From the NCBI RefSeq assembly GCF_001368795.1, contig NZ_LN831198.1:1250273-1303148 (forward strand): a DNA stretch of 52,876 bases. Reading direction: 5' to 3'. The position numbers were made by a program, and so were the translations under genes. Positions 1 through 8,965 of the stretch are shown here, in pieces. Under the pieces are notes generated by a model. The model made no database searches. It saw nothing but the letters and a program-made list of their open reading frames with translations, and was not told the origin of the DNA. How positions within the stretch are numbered: the first letter of the stretch is position 1; each line of letters starts with the position of its first letter. Source of the stretch: Paenibacillus ihuae (GTDB lineage: Bacteria > Bacillota > Bacilli > Paenibacillales > Paenibacillaceae).

Positions 1-57
1 GAAGACGAATATGAAGGTAAAGAAATATAGAGAAAGGCGATACGGTGAAGGTAATCT

Positions 58-99
58 GTGAGAGGCAATTCGTGAGAGGCAATCCGTAAGAGGCAATTC
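58..99. repeat. Three 14-bp tandem repeats
   Basis: Three consecutive 14-bp units, GTGAGAGGCAATTC, GTGAGAGGCAATCC and GTAAGAGGCAATTC, are followed by a decayed fourth that begins GTAAATGCC. No unique spacers separate the units, so this is a simple tandem repeat and not a CRISPR. No gene covers it. Confidence 0.8.
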
Positions 100-147
100 G
101 TAAATGCCTATCTGTAAAATGACATGGCTGGCTTTGGCGACTCCTGT

Positions 148-335
148 CTGCTGTATTTTGTGCAACAGATTCGTCACTTCCAGCTTAACAAATTGTTTCT
201 ATTGCACTTTGTGCACCAGATTTCTGGAAAACCGCAGATGAGGGCTGGATTTGTGGAATTTAATTGCACAAAATACAATAGAATCGAATTTCTCCTTCAT
301 TAAGCTGGATTCTGTTGTGCGAAATACAGTAGAAC
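148..335. repeat. Nested imperfect inverted repeat with four copies of a TGTATTTTGTGCA-like motif
   Basis: Four related ~25-bp motifs lie here. Two are direct (148-173 with CTGTATTTTGTGCAACAGAT, 198-223 with CTATTGCACTTTGTGCA). Two are inverted (262-285 with TGCACAAAATACAATAG, 309-335 with TTGTGCGAAATACAGTAG). The outer pair also shares CCAGCTTAA against TTAAGCTGG, so the whole block can fold as one long imperfect hairpin. No open reading frame of interest covers it. It could be a small palindromic mobile repeat or the 3' region of a gene outside the window. Confidence 0.7.
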
Positions 336-397
336 TCAAAAAACGGACAGCTAGCATGAACTTGAAGTGAATCCGCTGCAGATTGATTGCTTAGCCT

Positions 398-432
398 AGC
401 AAGCCCTTGGTTAGATGAGGGCTTGCTTTTTA
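398..432 (+). terminator. Rho-independent terminator of an upstream gene outside the window
   Basis: The stem AGCAAGCCCT (398-407) pairs with AGGGCTTGCT (418-427) around a 10-nt loop and is followed by a T-rich tail. No gene in the window ends just before it on the plus strand, so it probably ends a transcript that starts left of the window. Confidence 0.6.
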
Positions 433-554
433 TTTGGAGAAAATGAAAGCTAGTGCAAATTTTCTGATGATCACGGTGGGTAGATATTGCTTAGGTGCTG
501 TTATTGCCAATGTTACTGATGGATGTTGCTGTTACGATTGCTTTTGCTGAGCTT

Positions 555-1379
555 TTAGTGCTTGCCCGCGCTGACCTCGGCGATCGCAGCATATTCCAGC
601 AGCGCCGCCGTGCCCGCCGGCGTAAGCGTGTACCGGCCGCGGTTCACCCGGGTGAACCAGCCGTAGTAGTTGCGCTGCAGCATCGCCGCAGCGCCGGGCA
701 CACCGCTCCGCCGGCGCAGCTCGGCGGGCGTAATGCCGGCCTGGCTGGGCGCAGCCGCCGGGCCCTCTGCAGGCGCCGCTGCGCCTGCCTTAGGCGCGCG
801 GCTCCGCTTAGCGCGCCCATCCAAGAGGCCGAGCGCAGCATCGGCCTCGGCGGCCTGCAGCGCGAGCGCCACGCGCAGCGCCTTCTCGCGGTAGGCCGTC
901 ACGAGCTTGACGCGCGTGCTGCCGCCGGTGTTGTAGTCCCCGCTGCGCTCGCGGAACTCATAGAGCAGCTTCTCGCGCCGCCGCGCGCCGCTGCGGACCT
1001 GAGGCGGCGCGTCGCCCGGCTCCGCGAGCACCTCGACCAGCGGGGCCTTCGTCTTGTAGAAGACGATGGTGATCAGCCCGAGGCCGAGGCGGCGGCACAG
1101 CCCGCTGAGCTCGCCCCAGCGCTGGTTCACCGCGCCTTTTTTGTCGCGGACGCGTTCCACGGCGAGGTAGACGTTGGGGCTGAGGCGCAGACGTTCAACC
1201 CCCTGCAGCAGCAGGGCGAGATTGAACGTTTTTTTCATCTCGACAATAAGCGGCAGCTCCTCCCCCTCCCGCAGGCCGACCAGATCGCAGGTCCGTACCT
1301 CGCCCTTGATCGAATAGCCCTGCCGCTCAAAAAATGCCTTCAAAGGAGCATAAAGCTCCGTTTCATGTTTTACCGCCAT
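555..1379 (-). CDS. DUF2161-family protein, PD-(D/E)XK nuclease-like fold
   Basis: Protein of about 274 residues. The region CDLVGLREGEELPLIVEMKK has the D...ExK arrangement of PD-(D/E)XK nucleases, which is typical of DUF2161 proteins (often annotated as phosphodiesterases). The rest reads as an alpha/beta core followed by an Ala/Pro/Arg-rich linker (around residues 175-205) and a winged-helix-like tail ending in GRYTLTPAGTAALLEYA. The ATG at 1379 is chosen because AGGAG lies 8 nt before it; a start 9 nt further upstream is possible. The gene is markedly GC-rich and has no operon partner. The cellular role of the family is not established, and nuclease activity is inferred from the fold motif only. 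Confidence 0.72.
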   Translation of the reverse strand: MAVKHETELYAPLKAFFERQGYSIKGEVRTCDLVGLREGEELPLIVEMKKTFNLALLLQGVERLRLSPNVYLAVERVRDKKGAVNQRWGELSGLCRRLGLGLITIVFYKTKAPLVEVLAEPGDAPPQVRSGARRREKLLYEFRERSGDYNTGGSTRVKLVTAYREKALRVALALQAAEADAALGLLDGRAKRSRAPKAGAAAPAEGPAAAPSQAGITPAELRRRSGVPGAAAMLQRNYYGWFTRVNRGRYTLTPAGTAALLEYAAIAEVSAGKH

Positions 1380-1553
1380 CGTATTCACTCCTGCGCCTAA
1401 TTTAACATTATATGTGAAGTTCTAGTTTTTTTAATGATTCTCTATTATAGCACAGCAAAAAAGAGGTCAACTATTCCGGGCTCGCCGCATAGGTATGTAA
1501 TACACTTTTAAAGCCAATCGAGCAAGTAGGAGCGCAAGAGGAGGCAGCGAGCA

Positions 1554-3449
1554 ATGGATATTTTTGAGCGTATAGCTTCGTATCGGGCTGAGAACGACCG
1601 TTTGGCGTGGAGCGGCACCTTCAAGGACTATATAGAACTATTGAAAAAAGACCCCTCTCCCGCTAAAACGGCTCATTCCCGCGTATACGACATGATCAAG
1701 TCACACGGTGTAGAAGACATCAACGGACGCAAACGGTATAAGTTTTTTGAACAGGAAATTTTTGGGCTCGACCGTGCGGTGGAGAAGCTGGTGGAAGAGT
1801 ATTTCCATTCTGCCGCCCGCCGTCTCGACGTCCGCAAACGGATACTGCTGCTCATGGGACCGGTCAGCGGCGGTAAATCGACACTGGTTACTCTGCTGAA
1901 ACGGGGTCTGGAGCAATATTCGCGGACGGATGCAGGAGCGGTGTATGCGATTGAGGGCTGCCCGATGCATGAAGATCCGCTGCACCTGATTCCGCTGGAG
2001 CTGCGCCCGGAGATTGAACGCGAACTCGGGGTACGCATTGAGGGCAATCTGTGCCCCTCCTGCCAAATGCGGCTCAAAAATGAATACCGCGGCGACATTG
2101 AACAGGTTAAAGTCGTGCGGGTGATTCTGTCGGAAGAAGAGCGCGTCGGTATCGGGACCTTCAGTCCGTCTGATCCGAAGTCGCAGGATATCGCCGATCT
2201 TACCGGCAGCATCGACTTTTCGACCATTACTGAATACGGCTCGGAATCCGATCCGCGCGCCTATCGCTTCGACGGGGAGCTGAACAAGGCCAACCGCGGG
2301 GTGATGGAGTTCCAGGAAATGCTGAAGTGCGATGAGAAGTTCCTCTGGAACCTGCTCTCACTGACCCAGGAAGGCAACTTCAAGGCGGGCCGGTTCGCAC
2401 TCATTTCGGCAGATGAAATGATCATCGCCCATACGAATGAAACGGAGTACAAATCCTTCATCTCCAACAAAAAGAATGAGGCGCTCCAGTCCCGTATGAT
2501 CGTCATGCCGGTGCCTTACAACCTTAGAGTGTCGGAGGAGGAAAAAATCTACGCCAAGCTGATCGCCCAAAGCGACATGAAGCATGTGCATATTGCCCCT
2601 CATGCGCTGCGCGCAGCGGCGATTTTCTCGATTCTTACCCGCCTCAAGGAGAGCAAAAAGCAGGGCATGGACCTGATCAAAAAGCTGCGGATGTACGACG
2701 GGGAAGAGGTAGAAGGCTACAAGGAAGCCGATCTGAAGGAAATGCAGTCGGAATACCTGGATGAAGGCATGTCCGGTATTGACCCGCGCTATGTCATCAA
2801 CCGGATTTCCAGTGCCCTGATCAAAGGCGACCTGCAGTGCATGAACGCGCTGGATGTGCTGAGGGCCATTAAAGACGGGCTGGATCAGCATCCTTCGATC
2901 ACGAAGGAGGAACGAGAGCGGTACCTGAACTTTATTTCCATCGCCCGCAAGGAATATGATATTCTGGCCAAAAGCGAAGTGCAGAAGGCCTTCGTCTACT
3001 CTTTTGAGGAATCGGCCAAAACGCTGTTTGAGAACTATCTCGACAACATTGAAGCGTTCTGCAACTGGAGTAAAATCCGCGATCCGCTGACCGATGAGGA
3101 GATGGAGCCGGATGAGCGGCTGATGCGCTCGATTGAAGAGCAGATCGGAATTTCCGAAAATGCCAAAAAGGCGTTCCGCGAAGAAATCCTGATCCGCATT
3201 TCAGCTTACTCCCGCAAAGGCAAAAAGTTCGAATACAACAACCACGACCGGCTGCGTGAGGCGATTGAGAAAAAGCTGTTCACCGATCTGAAGGATATTG
3301 TCAAGATCACTACCTCCTCCAAAACGCCGGATGAAAGCCAGCTCAAACGCATCAATGAGGTGAGTAGACGCCTGATCGATGATCACAACTACTGCCCGAT
3401 CTGCGCCAATGAGCTGCTGAAATATGTCGGAAGTCTGCTGAACCGCTAG
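1554..3449 (+). CDS. prkA: PrkA family serine protein kinase
   Basis: Protein of 631 residues, the usual PrkA length. It has an AAA-like P-loop GPVSGGKST at residues 102-110 and the C-terminal PrkA domain. Conserved stretches such as SRMIVMPVPYNLR and GIDPRYVINRISSAL are readable. A CPSC motif near residue 165 and CPICANELL at the C-terminus are also present. PrkA proteins are sporulation-linked kinase/AAA proteins of Bacillus (some studies report ATP-dependent protease activity), usually encoded near yhbH and spoVR. The ATG has a good ribosome site (GAGGAGG, 9 nt away). Here the next genes are unrelated, yhbH is absent from the window and spoVR lies 10 kb away on the other strand. A terminator hairpin follows the stop. 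Confidence 0.95.
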   Translation: MDIFERIASYRAENDRLAWSGTFKDYIELLKKDPSPAKTAHSRVYDMIKSHGVEDINGRKRYKFFEQEIFGLDRAVEKLVEEYFHSAARRLDVRKRILLLMGPVSGGKSTLVTLLKRGLEQYSRTDAGAVYAIEGCPMHEDPLHLIPLELRPEIERELGVRIEGNLCPSCQMRLKNEYRGDIEQVKVVRVILSEEERVGIGTFSPSDPKSQDIADLTGSIDFSTITEYGSESDPRAYRFDGELNKANRGVMEFQEMLKCDEKFLWNLLSLTQEGNFKAGRFALISADEMIIAHTNETEYKSFISNKKNEALQSRMIVMPVPYNLRVSEEEKIYAKLIAQSDMKHVHIAPHALRAAAIFSILTRLKESKKQGMDLIKKLRMYDGEEVEGYKEADLKEMQSEYLDEGMSGIDPRYVINRISSALIKGDLQCMNALDVLRAIKDGLDQHPSITKEERERYLNFISIARKEYDILAKSEVQKAFVYSFEESAKTLFENYLDNIEAFCNWSKIRDPLTDEEMEPDERLMRSIEEQIGISENAKKAFREEILIRISAYSRKGKKFEYNNHDRLREAIEKKLFTDLKDIVKITTSSKTPDESQLKRINEVSRRLIDDHNYCPICANELLKYVGSLLNR

Positions 3450-3479
3450 TCTAATGATAGATAACCCAGGTTTTTAAAA

Positions 3480-3528
3480 AAAGGGAATATCGCGAAGCCG
3501 CTGTTTCTGGCTTTGAGATATTCCCTTT
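3480..3528. terminator. Bidirectional terminator between prkA and the glycine-rich gene
   Basis: The arms AAAGGGAATATC (3480-3491) and GATATTCCCTTTAT (3516-3528) form a long stem whose loop contains a second small stem (AAGCC/GGCTT). A-rich and T-rich flanks on the two sides suit termination of both convergent genes. Confidence 0.75.
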
Positions 3529-3557
3529 ATTGATGCAGTGTTCAATGAGTGAGTGCG

Positions 3558-4292
3558 TTATTCCTCCCCGTGGCTGGAATCCTTCTCCTTAGATCCGCCG
3601 ACGGTGAACCCCAGGCCGCCGGTATAGCTGCCTAATTGTCCGGTAACTCCAAGGCCTGCGCCCTGACCCCCTCCGAGCTGTGCCTGTGCCTGGGCTCCGA
3701 GTCCATTCTGACCGCCGAGCTGCAGTCCGGCATTGAAGCCTGCACCTTGGCTGATACCCAAGTGACCTTCCGCATCAGCTTGCAGTCCGTACGCTCCTCC
3801 CACATTGGCCCCGGTATGAAAACCAGCCCCCTGACCACCGCCGATCTGTGTTTTAGCCTGTGCAGCAACTCCGTATTTGCCGAAGGCCGCAGCTCCCGTA
3901 TCGATTCCAAGCCCTTTTTGCGTGTCGAGATGGGCGTTGCCCTGTGCTTGAATTCCATAGGAGGCGCCGCCCAGATGCCCATTCGCGTAGAGCTCCGCGC
4001 CGTCTTTTGCTACATGTCCGCCTGTATTCAGGCCTAAGCCATGCTTGCCTCCGACTTCGCCGCCGGTTTTCAGGTGGATCCCCTGCCCGCTGCCTGCGCT
4101 TGCATTTAAATACCCGTCGGCCAGCTGTTTGGCGGTTGTGCCGGAATGGTCTGCTGCCGGCAGATCTGCCGGGCTGCTGTCTGAGCGGTAGTGATGATAG
4201 TAGTGGGCATAGGGAAAAGATTCCTGACTGGCAGTCCGGATATAGCTGTACCGGTAATTTGACGAGACCGGATTTTCGTTCTCAAGGGTCAT
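3558..4292 (-). CDS. Glycine-rich tandem-repeat protein of unknown function
   Basis: Protein of about 244 residues with a 50-60 residue N-terminal region containing many Tyr, Ser and His. From about residue 75 to the end it is built of degenerate repeats of roughly 20-22 residues rich in Gly, Ala, Gln and His, with recurring cores such as GGGQGAGF, GGAYGLQADAEGHLG and GGQNGLGAQAQAQLGG. There is no signal peptide or membrane segment. The ATG at 4292 is chosen because GGAGG lies 8 nt upstream; an earlier ATG lacks such a site. Regular Gly-rich repeats suggest an extended beta-solenoid or a coat/exosporium-type structural protein, but this is only inference. It shares a bidirectional terminator with prkA. 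I do not recognise a named family. Confidence 0.7.
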   Translation of the reverse strand: MTLENENPVSSNYRYSYIRTASQESFPYAHYYHHYRSDSSPADLPAADHSGTTAKQLADGYLNASAGSGQGIHLKTGGEVGGKHGLGLNTGGHVAKDGAELYANGHLGGASYGIQAQGNAHLDTQKGLGIDTGAAAFGKYGVAAQAKTQIGGGQGAGFHTGANVGGAYGLQADAEGHLGISQGAGFNAGLQLGGQNGLGAQAQAQLGGGQGAGLGVTGQLGSYTGGLGFTVGGSKEKDSSHGEE

Positions 4293-4517
4293 CCAAGATT
4301 CCTCCATTGTTATCAATAGGTTTAAATTAGCCTATTCATCATGGGCATGAAATGATACCTTGTTTTCAGCAGGGACATCCTTTTAGCTGATAAAAGGAGT
4401 GTGAAAGCTCTTAGGACCGGGAATGCACGGTAACTGATATATAGCAAAACAGGAACAGTTCTCCCGCAATACAGTTGCTATAATAAAATTACCGTACGGG
4501 AAAGGCTGGGTTGCTCA

Positions 4518-5411
4518 GTGAATTACAGTAAGGATATAGAGAGATGCATTGAATATATTGAGGAGAATATTAAGGAAAATCTGACTGCAGGGCAAATTGC
4601 CGCGGTGGCCGGATATTCGCCGTATCATTTTTGCCGTCTGTTCAGCCTGTGCAGGGAGATGTCAGTGATGGAATACGTGCGAAGCCGGAAGCTGTCTTTG
4701 GCGGCGGTGGATTTGTTTAGAGGGCGGAGCGTGACCGATATTGCGCTGGATTATGGTTTCGAGACTCATGGCGGGTTTACGAAGGCATTCCGCAAAGCGT
4801 ATGGTTACCCTCCCTCACAATATGCGGCGCGGATGGCCGGTTATCTTCAAGATGTCCCAAAGTTTGAAATCGGAGGTTATATCATGAATCCTGTAATGGT
4901 GAGTAAGCCGGCCTTTAAGGTCGCAGGCTACGGTATTGAAACGAATGTGGCCGGAGGCAATTATACGAAGGATATTGCGTCCTTCTGGATCCATTATGAA
5001 GGCGAGAATCTGGAGTCGAAAATGTACGACATTCTCAATCCCCCGAGGCATGGCGAAGTGGGGCTGTGTGTTCCGTCTTTTGACAGCGGCAATGCCACTT
5101 ACCTGCTGGGTGTGATCGTGGACGATTTATCCAAGGTCACGCCGGATATGCTGACAGCTGAAGTGCCGGAGGCCGAATATGCGGTGTTCACCACGCCGCC
5201 AGTAGATACCTCGGGGGTTTCGAAGCAGGAAGATTTTGTGCAGGTGATCAAGAGCACCTGGAAGTACATTTTTGAAGAGTGGTTTAAGGACAGCGGTTAT
5301 GTCTACGACGAGGGCAAGCTGAATTTTGAATTCTACGATGAACGCTGCCATTCGCGCGTGGATACGGTGATGGAGATTTATATTCCGGTGAGGGTGCGGG
5401 CGGAAAAATAG
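4518..5411 (+). CDS. AraC-family regulator with GyrI-like effector-binding domain
   Basis: Protein of 297 residues. Residues 5-105 form the AraC double helix-turn-helix, with AGQIAAVAGYSPYHFCRLF for the first helix pair and DIALDYGFETHGGFTKAFRK for the second. From about residue 125 a GyrI/AraC-E-bind domain begins (NPVMVSKPAFKVAGYGIE) and ends with the typical EIYIPVR. Such proteins sense small hydrophobic or cationic ligands and often control drug export, but no transporter is adjacent. Translation probably begins at GTG 4518, as no better start is in frame. A TATAAT at 4479-4484 is a likely -10 box. A paralogue with the same layout lies at 40235-41095. Downstream DNA is repetitive. Confidence 0.85.
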   Translation: MNYSKDIERCIEYIEENIKENLTAGQIAAVAGYSPYHFCRLFSLCREMSVMEYVRSRKLSLAAVDLFRGRSVTDIALDYGFETHGGFTKAFRKAYGYPPSQYAARMAGYLQDVPKFEIGGYIMNPVMVSKPAFKVAGYGIETNVAGGNYTKDIASFWIHYEGENLESKMYDILNPPRHGEVGLCVPSFDSGNATYLLGVIVDDLSKVTPDMLTAEVPEAEYAVFTTPPVDTSGVSKQEDFVQVIKSTWKYIFEEWFKDSGYVYDEGKLNFEFYDERCHSRVDTVMEIYIPVRVRAEK

Positions 5412-5440
5412 GACTTTAACTGCGCCTCTGCAAATGTTGA

Positions 5441-5665
5441 CCGGGTGTATAAGCTTCACTGCGGAATGTTTGGACTTCCGGCCGCTGTTAAGGTTGGATT
5501 TCTTCATTGAACCGCTGTGCAGCGGTGGAAATCCAACCTTAGCCTATGCTTCCGATGCGAGCTTTCCTACGGAAAGCTTTCAGGCGGACGCTATCGCTCC
5601 TACAGTTCCAAAATTCCCTCCGTTACGCTCACCTGGGCAGTATTTGCCTTGTATTATTCCTATTT
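5441..5665 (+). repeat. Dispersed palindromic intergenic repeat, copy 1
   Basis: Starts CCGGGTGTATAAGCTTCACT and ends CTTGTATTATTCCTATTT. Its centre is a palindrome with 13-bp arms, AAGGTTGGATTTC (5490-5502) and GAAATCCAACCTT (5528-5540). Compared with copy 2 it carries about 40 extra bases (around 5541-5581). It encodes nothing recognisable. Confidence 0.85.
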
Positions 5666-5756
5666 ACCGGCCGCTTGGGGTGGCAGCCGTAGTTGGGCCC
5701 GCAGCGCACGTAACCGTGCTGGCGGGCCTATTGCAGCATGTAGGTAGCAAATACTG

Positions 5757-5943
5757 CCGGGTGTATAAGCTTCACTGCGGGAATGTTTGGACTTCCGGCC
5801 GCTGTTAAGCCTGGATTTCTTCATTGAACCGCTGTGCAGCGGTGGAAATCCAACCTTAAAGGCGGACGCTACCGCTCCTACAGTTCCAAAATTCCCTCCG
5901 TTACGCTCACCTGGGCAGTATTTGCCTTGTATTATTCCTATTT
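5757..5943 (+). repeat. Dispersed palindromic intergenic repeat, copy 2
   Basis: Near-identical direct copy of the element at 5441, sharing GTGTATAAGCTTCACTGCGG, ATGTTTGGACTTCCGGCCGC and CTCCTACAGTTCCAAAATTC. The roughly 90 bases between the two copies (5666-5756) show no gene. The two copies fill most of the 640-bp gap between the AraC-type and esterase genes. Confidence 0.85.
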
Positions 5944-6050
5944 CAAATGACATTCGTAAGATCATCTAATACCAATCATTCCCGGCTGGCACTATAATGG
6001 GTTAGGAAATAATTAGGAAAATAACCTGTGCCGGAAAGGAATGTTTGTAC

Positions 6051-7010
6051 ATGCCGTTAATTGATATGCCGCTTGAACAGTTGAAGAAGTATGAGGGAAG
6101 GAATCCGCGGCCGGCAGATTTTGATGCTTACTGGGAGCGGGCGTTGGAAGAGCTTGAAGCTGTAGAGGCCAATTTTGAGCTGATTCCAAGCGCTTTTCAG
6201 ACCCCGCAGGCGGAATGCTTTGATCTCTACTTTACGGGAGTGCGGGGTGCTCGCATTCATGCCAAATACATTCGCCCCAAAAAGGTGGACACGCCGCAGC
6301 CGGCGATTCTGCAATTCCACGGATACACCGGTGACTCCGGTGACTGGCAGGACAAGCTGGCGTATGCATCGCTAGGCTTCTCGGTCTTGGCGCTCGACTG
6401 CCGGGGGCAGGGCGGTTCTTCGGAGGATACAGGAGGCGTGAAGGGCAACACCCATAATGGTCATATTATCCGCGGATTGGATGATCATCCGGACAACCTG
6501 CTGTTCCGCCATATTTATCTGGATACCGTCCAGTTAGCCAGAATTGCTTTTGGCCTGCCGGGGGTTGATCCGCAGCGTGTATATGCAACGGGTGGATCCC
6601 AAGGAGGCGCGCTTACGATTGCCTGTGCAGCACTTGAGCCCCGGGTAAAAAAGCTAGCACCCACATTTCCGTTCCTATGCGATTACAAACGCGTTTGGGA
6701 GATGGATCTGGATAAGGATGCCTATCTGGAGCTGAATACGTTTTTCCGTAAGTTCGATCCGCTTCATGAACGTGAGGATGAGATTTTTGAGAAGCTGGGT
6801 TATATCGATCTGCAGTATTTGGCCCCCCGTATCCAAGGGGAAGTTTTATTTTTTACCGGCCTGATGGATACCATCTGTCCACCTTCCACCCAGTTCGCAG
6901 CGTATAACAAAATCATTTCACCGAAGCAGCTGGTCGTCTATCCGGATTTTGGACATGAATGGCTTCCCGGCAGTGCCGACCGTGTCATGCAGTTTTTCCT
7001 GGAAGAGTAG
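6051..7010 (+). CDS. Cephalosporin-C deacetylase / acetylxylan esterase (carbohydrate esterase 7)
   Basis: Protein of 319 residues from ATG 6051, matching the ~318-residue CE7 enzymes. It removes acetyl groups from acetylated xylo-oligosaccharides and from cephalosporin C; CE7 enzymes are usually cytoplasmic hexamers. The RGQGGSSED motif and the nucleophile elbow GGSQGG (Ser183) are present, with Asp273 (GLMDTICPPST) and His302 (FGHEW) completing the triad. There is no signal peptide. The AAAGGA ribosome site is 10 nt before ATG 6051, whereas the TTG at 6045 would sit too close. It is a stand-alone gene facing a convergent ABC permease gene. Confidence 0.9.
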   Translation: MPLIDMPLEQLKKYEGRNPRPADFDAYWERALEELEAVEANFELIPSAFQTPQAECFDLYFTGVRGARIHAKYIRPKKVDTPQPAILQFHGYTGDSGDWQDKLAYASLGFSVLALDCRGQGGSSEDTGGVKGNTHNGHIIRGLDDHPDNLLFRHIYLDTVQLARIAFGLPGVDPQRVYATGGSQGGALTIACAALEPRVKKLAPTFPFLCDYKRVWEMDLDKDAYLELNTFFRKFDPLHEREDEIFEKLGYIDLQYLAPRIQGEVLFFTGLMDTICPPSTQFAAYNKIISPKQLVVYPDFGHEWLPGSADRVMQFFLEE

Positions 7011-7054
7011 CTTCATAGATTGATATTCGGCGGATCTTGCAGAAATTGGGGCAA

Positions 7055-8941
7055 TCAGTTAAAGCCCGCTGAGTGTTTCAAATGCTCTAAATAACGGGCA
7101 CGGATCAGCAGAAAATACAGGATTTGTGCGGCAAGGAAAACGATGCTGACCGTAATAGCCGAATGAACCACCGGCGAATGGAACAGGTTATGCAGAGCAT
7201 AGAGCGCAACCGAGCTGTGAATGAGCGCGACCGCGAGCGGTACGAAAAACAACAACGCGATCTGTAAAGTTGCCACCTTCTCAAGCTCCTTGACGGTCAG
7301 CCCGAGCTTCGATAGGGAACGGTACTTCTGCTTGTCATCATTCAGGTCGGTAAACAGCCGGAAATATAGAAAGCTTCCCGTTGCAACAAAAAATAAGCAA
7401 CTGACAAACAACCCGACGAAAAGCAACAGATTATAGGTCCGCTTCATTTGTTGCTCCAAATAGGCAGGGGATGCGAACCAAAAACCGGAGGGTTCTGCAG
7501 ATCCGAGCTGACCGGCGATGGCCTCACCTGTGTCCGCTGTTGAATCGGCGCTGTCCGTATCGTAAGCGATGAGAAGCTGTTCTTTTTTCGGATTGCCCAA
7601 GGAGTCATACATCCGGTCCGCAACGATCAACAGCGGTTCATCGGCCATGGGAGGCGTGACCGCCTTTCCGACGGTTTGTTTCAGGTTGAATGTGATGGAT
7701 GTTCCCTTCACTGACCACTCGTGCTCCGGTAACGGCCGGTTTTTCGTGGTCCAGATAGTTGCGGCTTCATTTCCCTGCAGCGACAGTACCGGGTAATCCA
7801 AGGCTTTTGCAAGCTTGTTATACTCGGATAGGTTGATGAAGGTCAGGGAGGGTCCATTTATCGAATCGAAGCTCGCTACATGGACGGACCATTTATCATA
7901 ACGAACTCCCCGTTTTTTGAGCACTTGTTCGATTATTTTCGTGTGATAGGCTGCCTGCCCGGCATCACCGCTGGTTTGGATGTAATTATAGGCGAACGGG
8001 TACGCAGCCGTGATTTGTTTGTGGATGGTTTCCAGAAATCCCATCAAACCGCCCATAGCGCAAATGGCAACTGTCGTAACGATCGTCACGAGAAAGAACA
8101 TCCGGGCGTTGTCCTTCATGCGGTAAGCCATGTCAGACAGAACGAGCACATTCGTTTTGCGCAAAAAGACAGAGCGGTTGCTTCTTAACCTGCGAATCGC
8201 AAACACGCTTAATTGTGTGTACAAAAAGTAAGTGCCGATGATGGTTAGGACCGTGACCGGTAATAGAGCGAAAACGACCGTGGGACCTTTAACCTGGAAC
8301 GATATGATATATCCGCCAAGAAGAAGGCAGAACGCTGTAATTGAAAGAAAAACGGATGATTTAGGCTCAGGCTTCGGTTTGGCGTTGCTTTTCAGCAGAT
8401 CGATCGGCTTGCTGGCCCGTACGAACACAGCTGTGAACGCGGAGATGACGAGAAACAACAGCACGAATGCGGAAAGAGTGAGCAGAATGGCTGTGCCAGG
8501 CATGTAGTATGGGAGCGGGCTCATGTGCATCACATCGGCTCCAATCATCATGAATAGCTTGGCGAACAGCATGCCGGCGGCAAGACCAGCCACAATGGAA
8601 CCGAAACTGATCACCATGTTTTCGATAAAGACGATCTGTCGCAGCTGATTATAAGTCATGCCGTGCATGATGAGCACTCCGAATTCCCGTTTGCGGGATT
8701 TCAGGAAGGCACTGCCTGAATAGAGTACGAAGAAGATGGAGAACACATATACGATATATTCCGCAACCGTCATTGCCTGAGCCGCCGACCCGTTGAAACC
8801 GGAATTTTTAATGGCGGGGTGAAAAATAAAAACAGCATACATGAAAAAGATCATCACCGAAAACGTGCTGCTTAGAAAAAAAGCGGCATATGTCCATTTG
8901 TTCCCGCTAACATTCCGGAGGGCAAATTGTCGCAACGTCAT
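7055..8941 (-). CDS. BceB-like ABC transporter permease (FtsX family)
   Basis: Protein of 628 residues with about ten hydrophobic segments. It begins MTLRQFALRNVSGNKWTYAA, typical of BceB/VraG-type permeases. Helices 1-4 are followed by FtsX-like segments, then a large extracellular region around residues 310-500 that in this family recognises bacitracin-like or lantibiotic peptides, and a C-terminal FtsX block (FVATGSFLYFRLFTDLNDD). It should work with the ATPase at 8966-9739, from which it is separated by 24 nt. GGGAGGGG lies 7 nt before the ATG. In this family the permease also signals to the cognate kinase, which is encoded next door. The peptide specificity cannot be read from sequence. 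Confidence 0.92.
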   Translation of the reverse strand: MTLRQFALRNVSGNKWTYAAFFLSSTFSVMIFFMYAVFIFHPAIKNSGFNGSAAQAMTVAEYIVYVFSIFFVLYSGSAFLKSRKREFGVLIMHGMTYNQLRQIVFIENMVISFGSIVAGLAAGMLFAKLFMMIGADVMHMSPLPYYMPGTAILLTLSAFVLLFLVISAFTAVFVRASKPIDLLKSNAKPKPEPKSSVFLSITAFCLLLGGYIISFQVKGPTVVFALLPVTVLTIIGTYFLYTQLSVFAIRRLRSNRSVFLRKTNVLVLSDMAYRMKDNARMFFLVTIVTTVAICAMGGLMGFLETIHKQITAAYPFAYNYIQTSGDAGQAAYHTKIIEQVLKKRGVRYDKWSVHVASFDSINGPSLTFINLSEYNKLAKALDYPVLSLQGNEAATIWTTKNRPLPEHEWSVKGTSITFNLKQTVGKAVTPPMADEPLLIVADRMYDSLGNPKKEQLLIAYDTDSADSTADTGEAIAGQLGSAEPSGFWFASPAYLEQQMKRTYNLLLFVGLFVSCLFFVATGSFLYFRLFTDLNDDKQKYRSLSKLGLTVKELEKVATLQIALLFFVPLAVALIHSSVALYALHNLFHSPVVHSAITVSIVFLAAQILYFLLIRARYLEHLKHSAGFN

Positions 8942-8965
8942 TTATTGCCCCTCCCGTAACTCCTC

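Noticed and set aside
58..99. Short tandem repeats as a possible CRISPR array
   Set aside because: Units are 14 bp, directly adjacent and lack unique spacers; no cas genes are in the window.
495..1400. Long plus-strand open frame opposite the DUF2161 gene
   Set aside because: It is the GC-rich antisense of the minus-strand gene, which has a family match and ribosome site; the plus-strand product is Arg/Ala-rich low-complexity sequence.
5434..5969. Open frames of 60-124 codons in the repeat block
   Set aside because: They fall within copies of a non-coding palindromic repeat and are duplicated with it.
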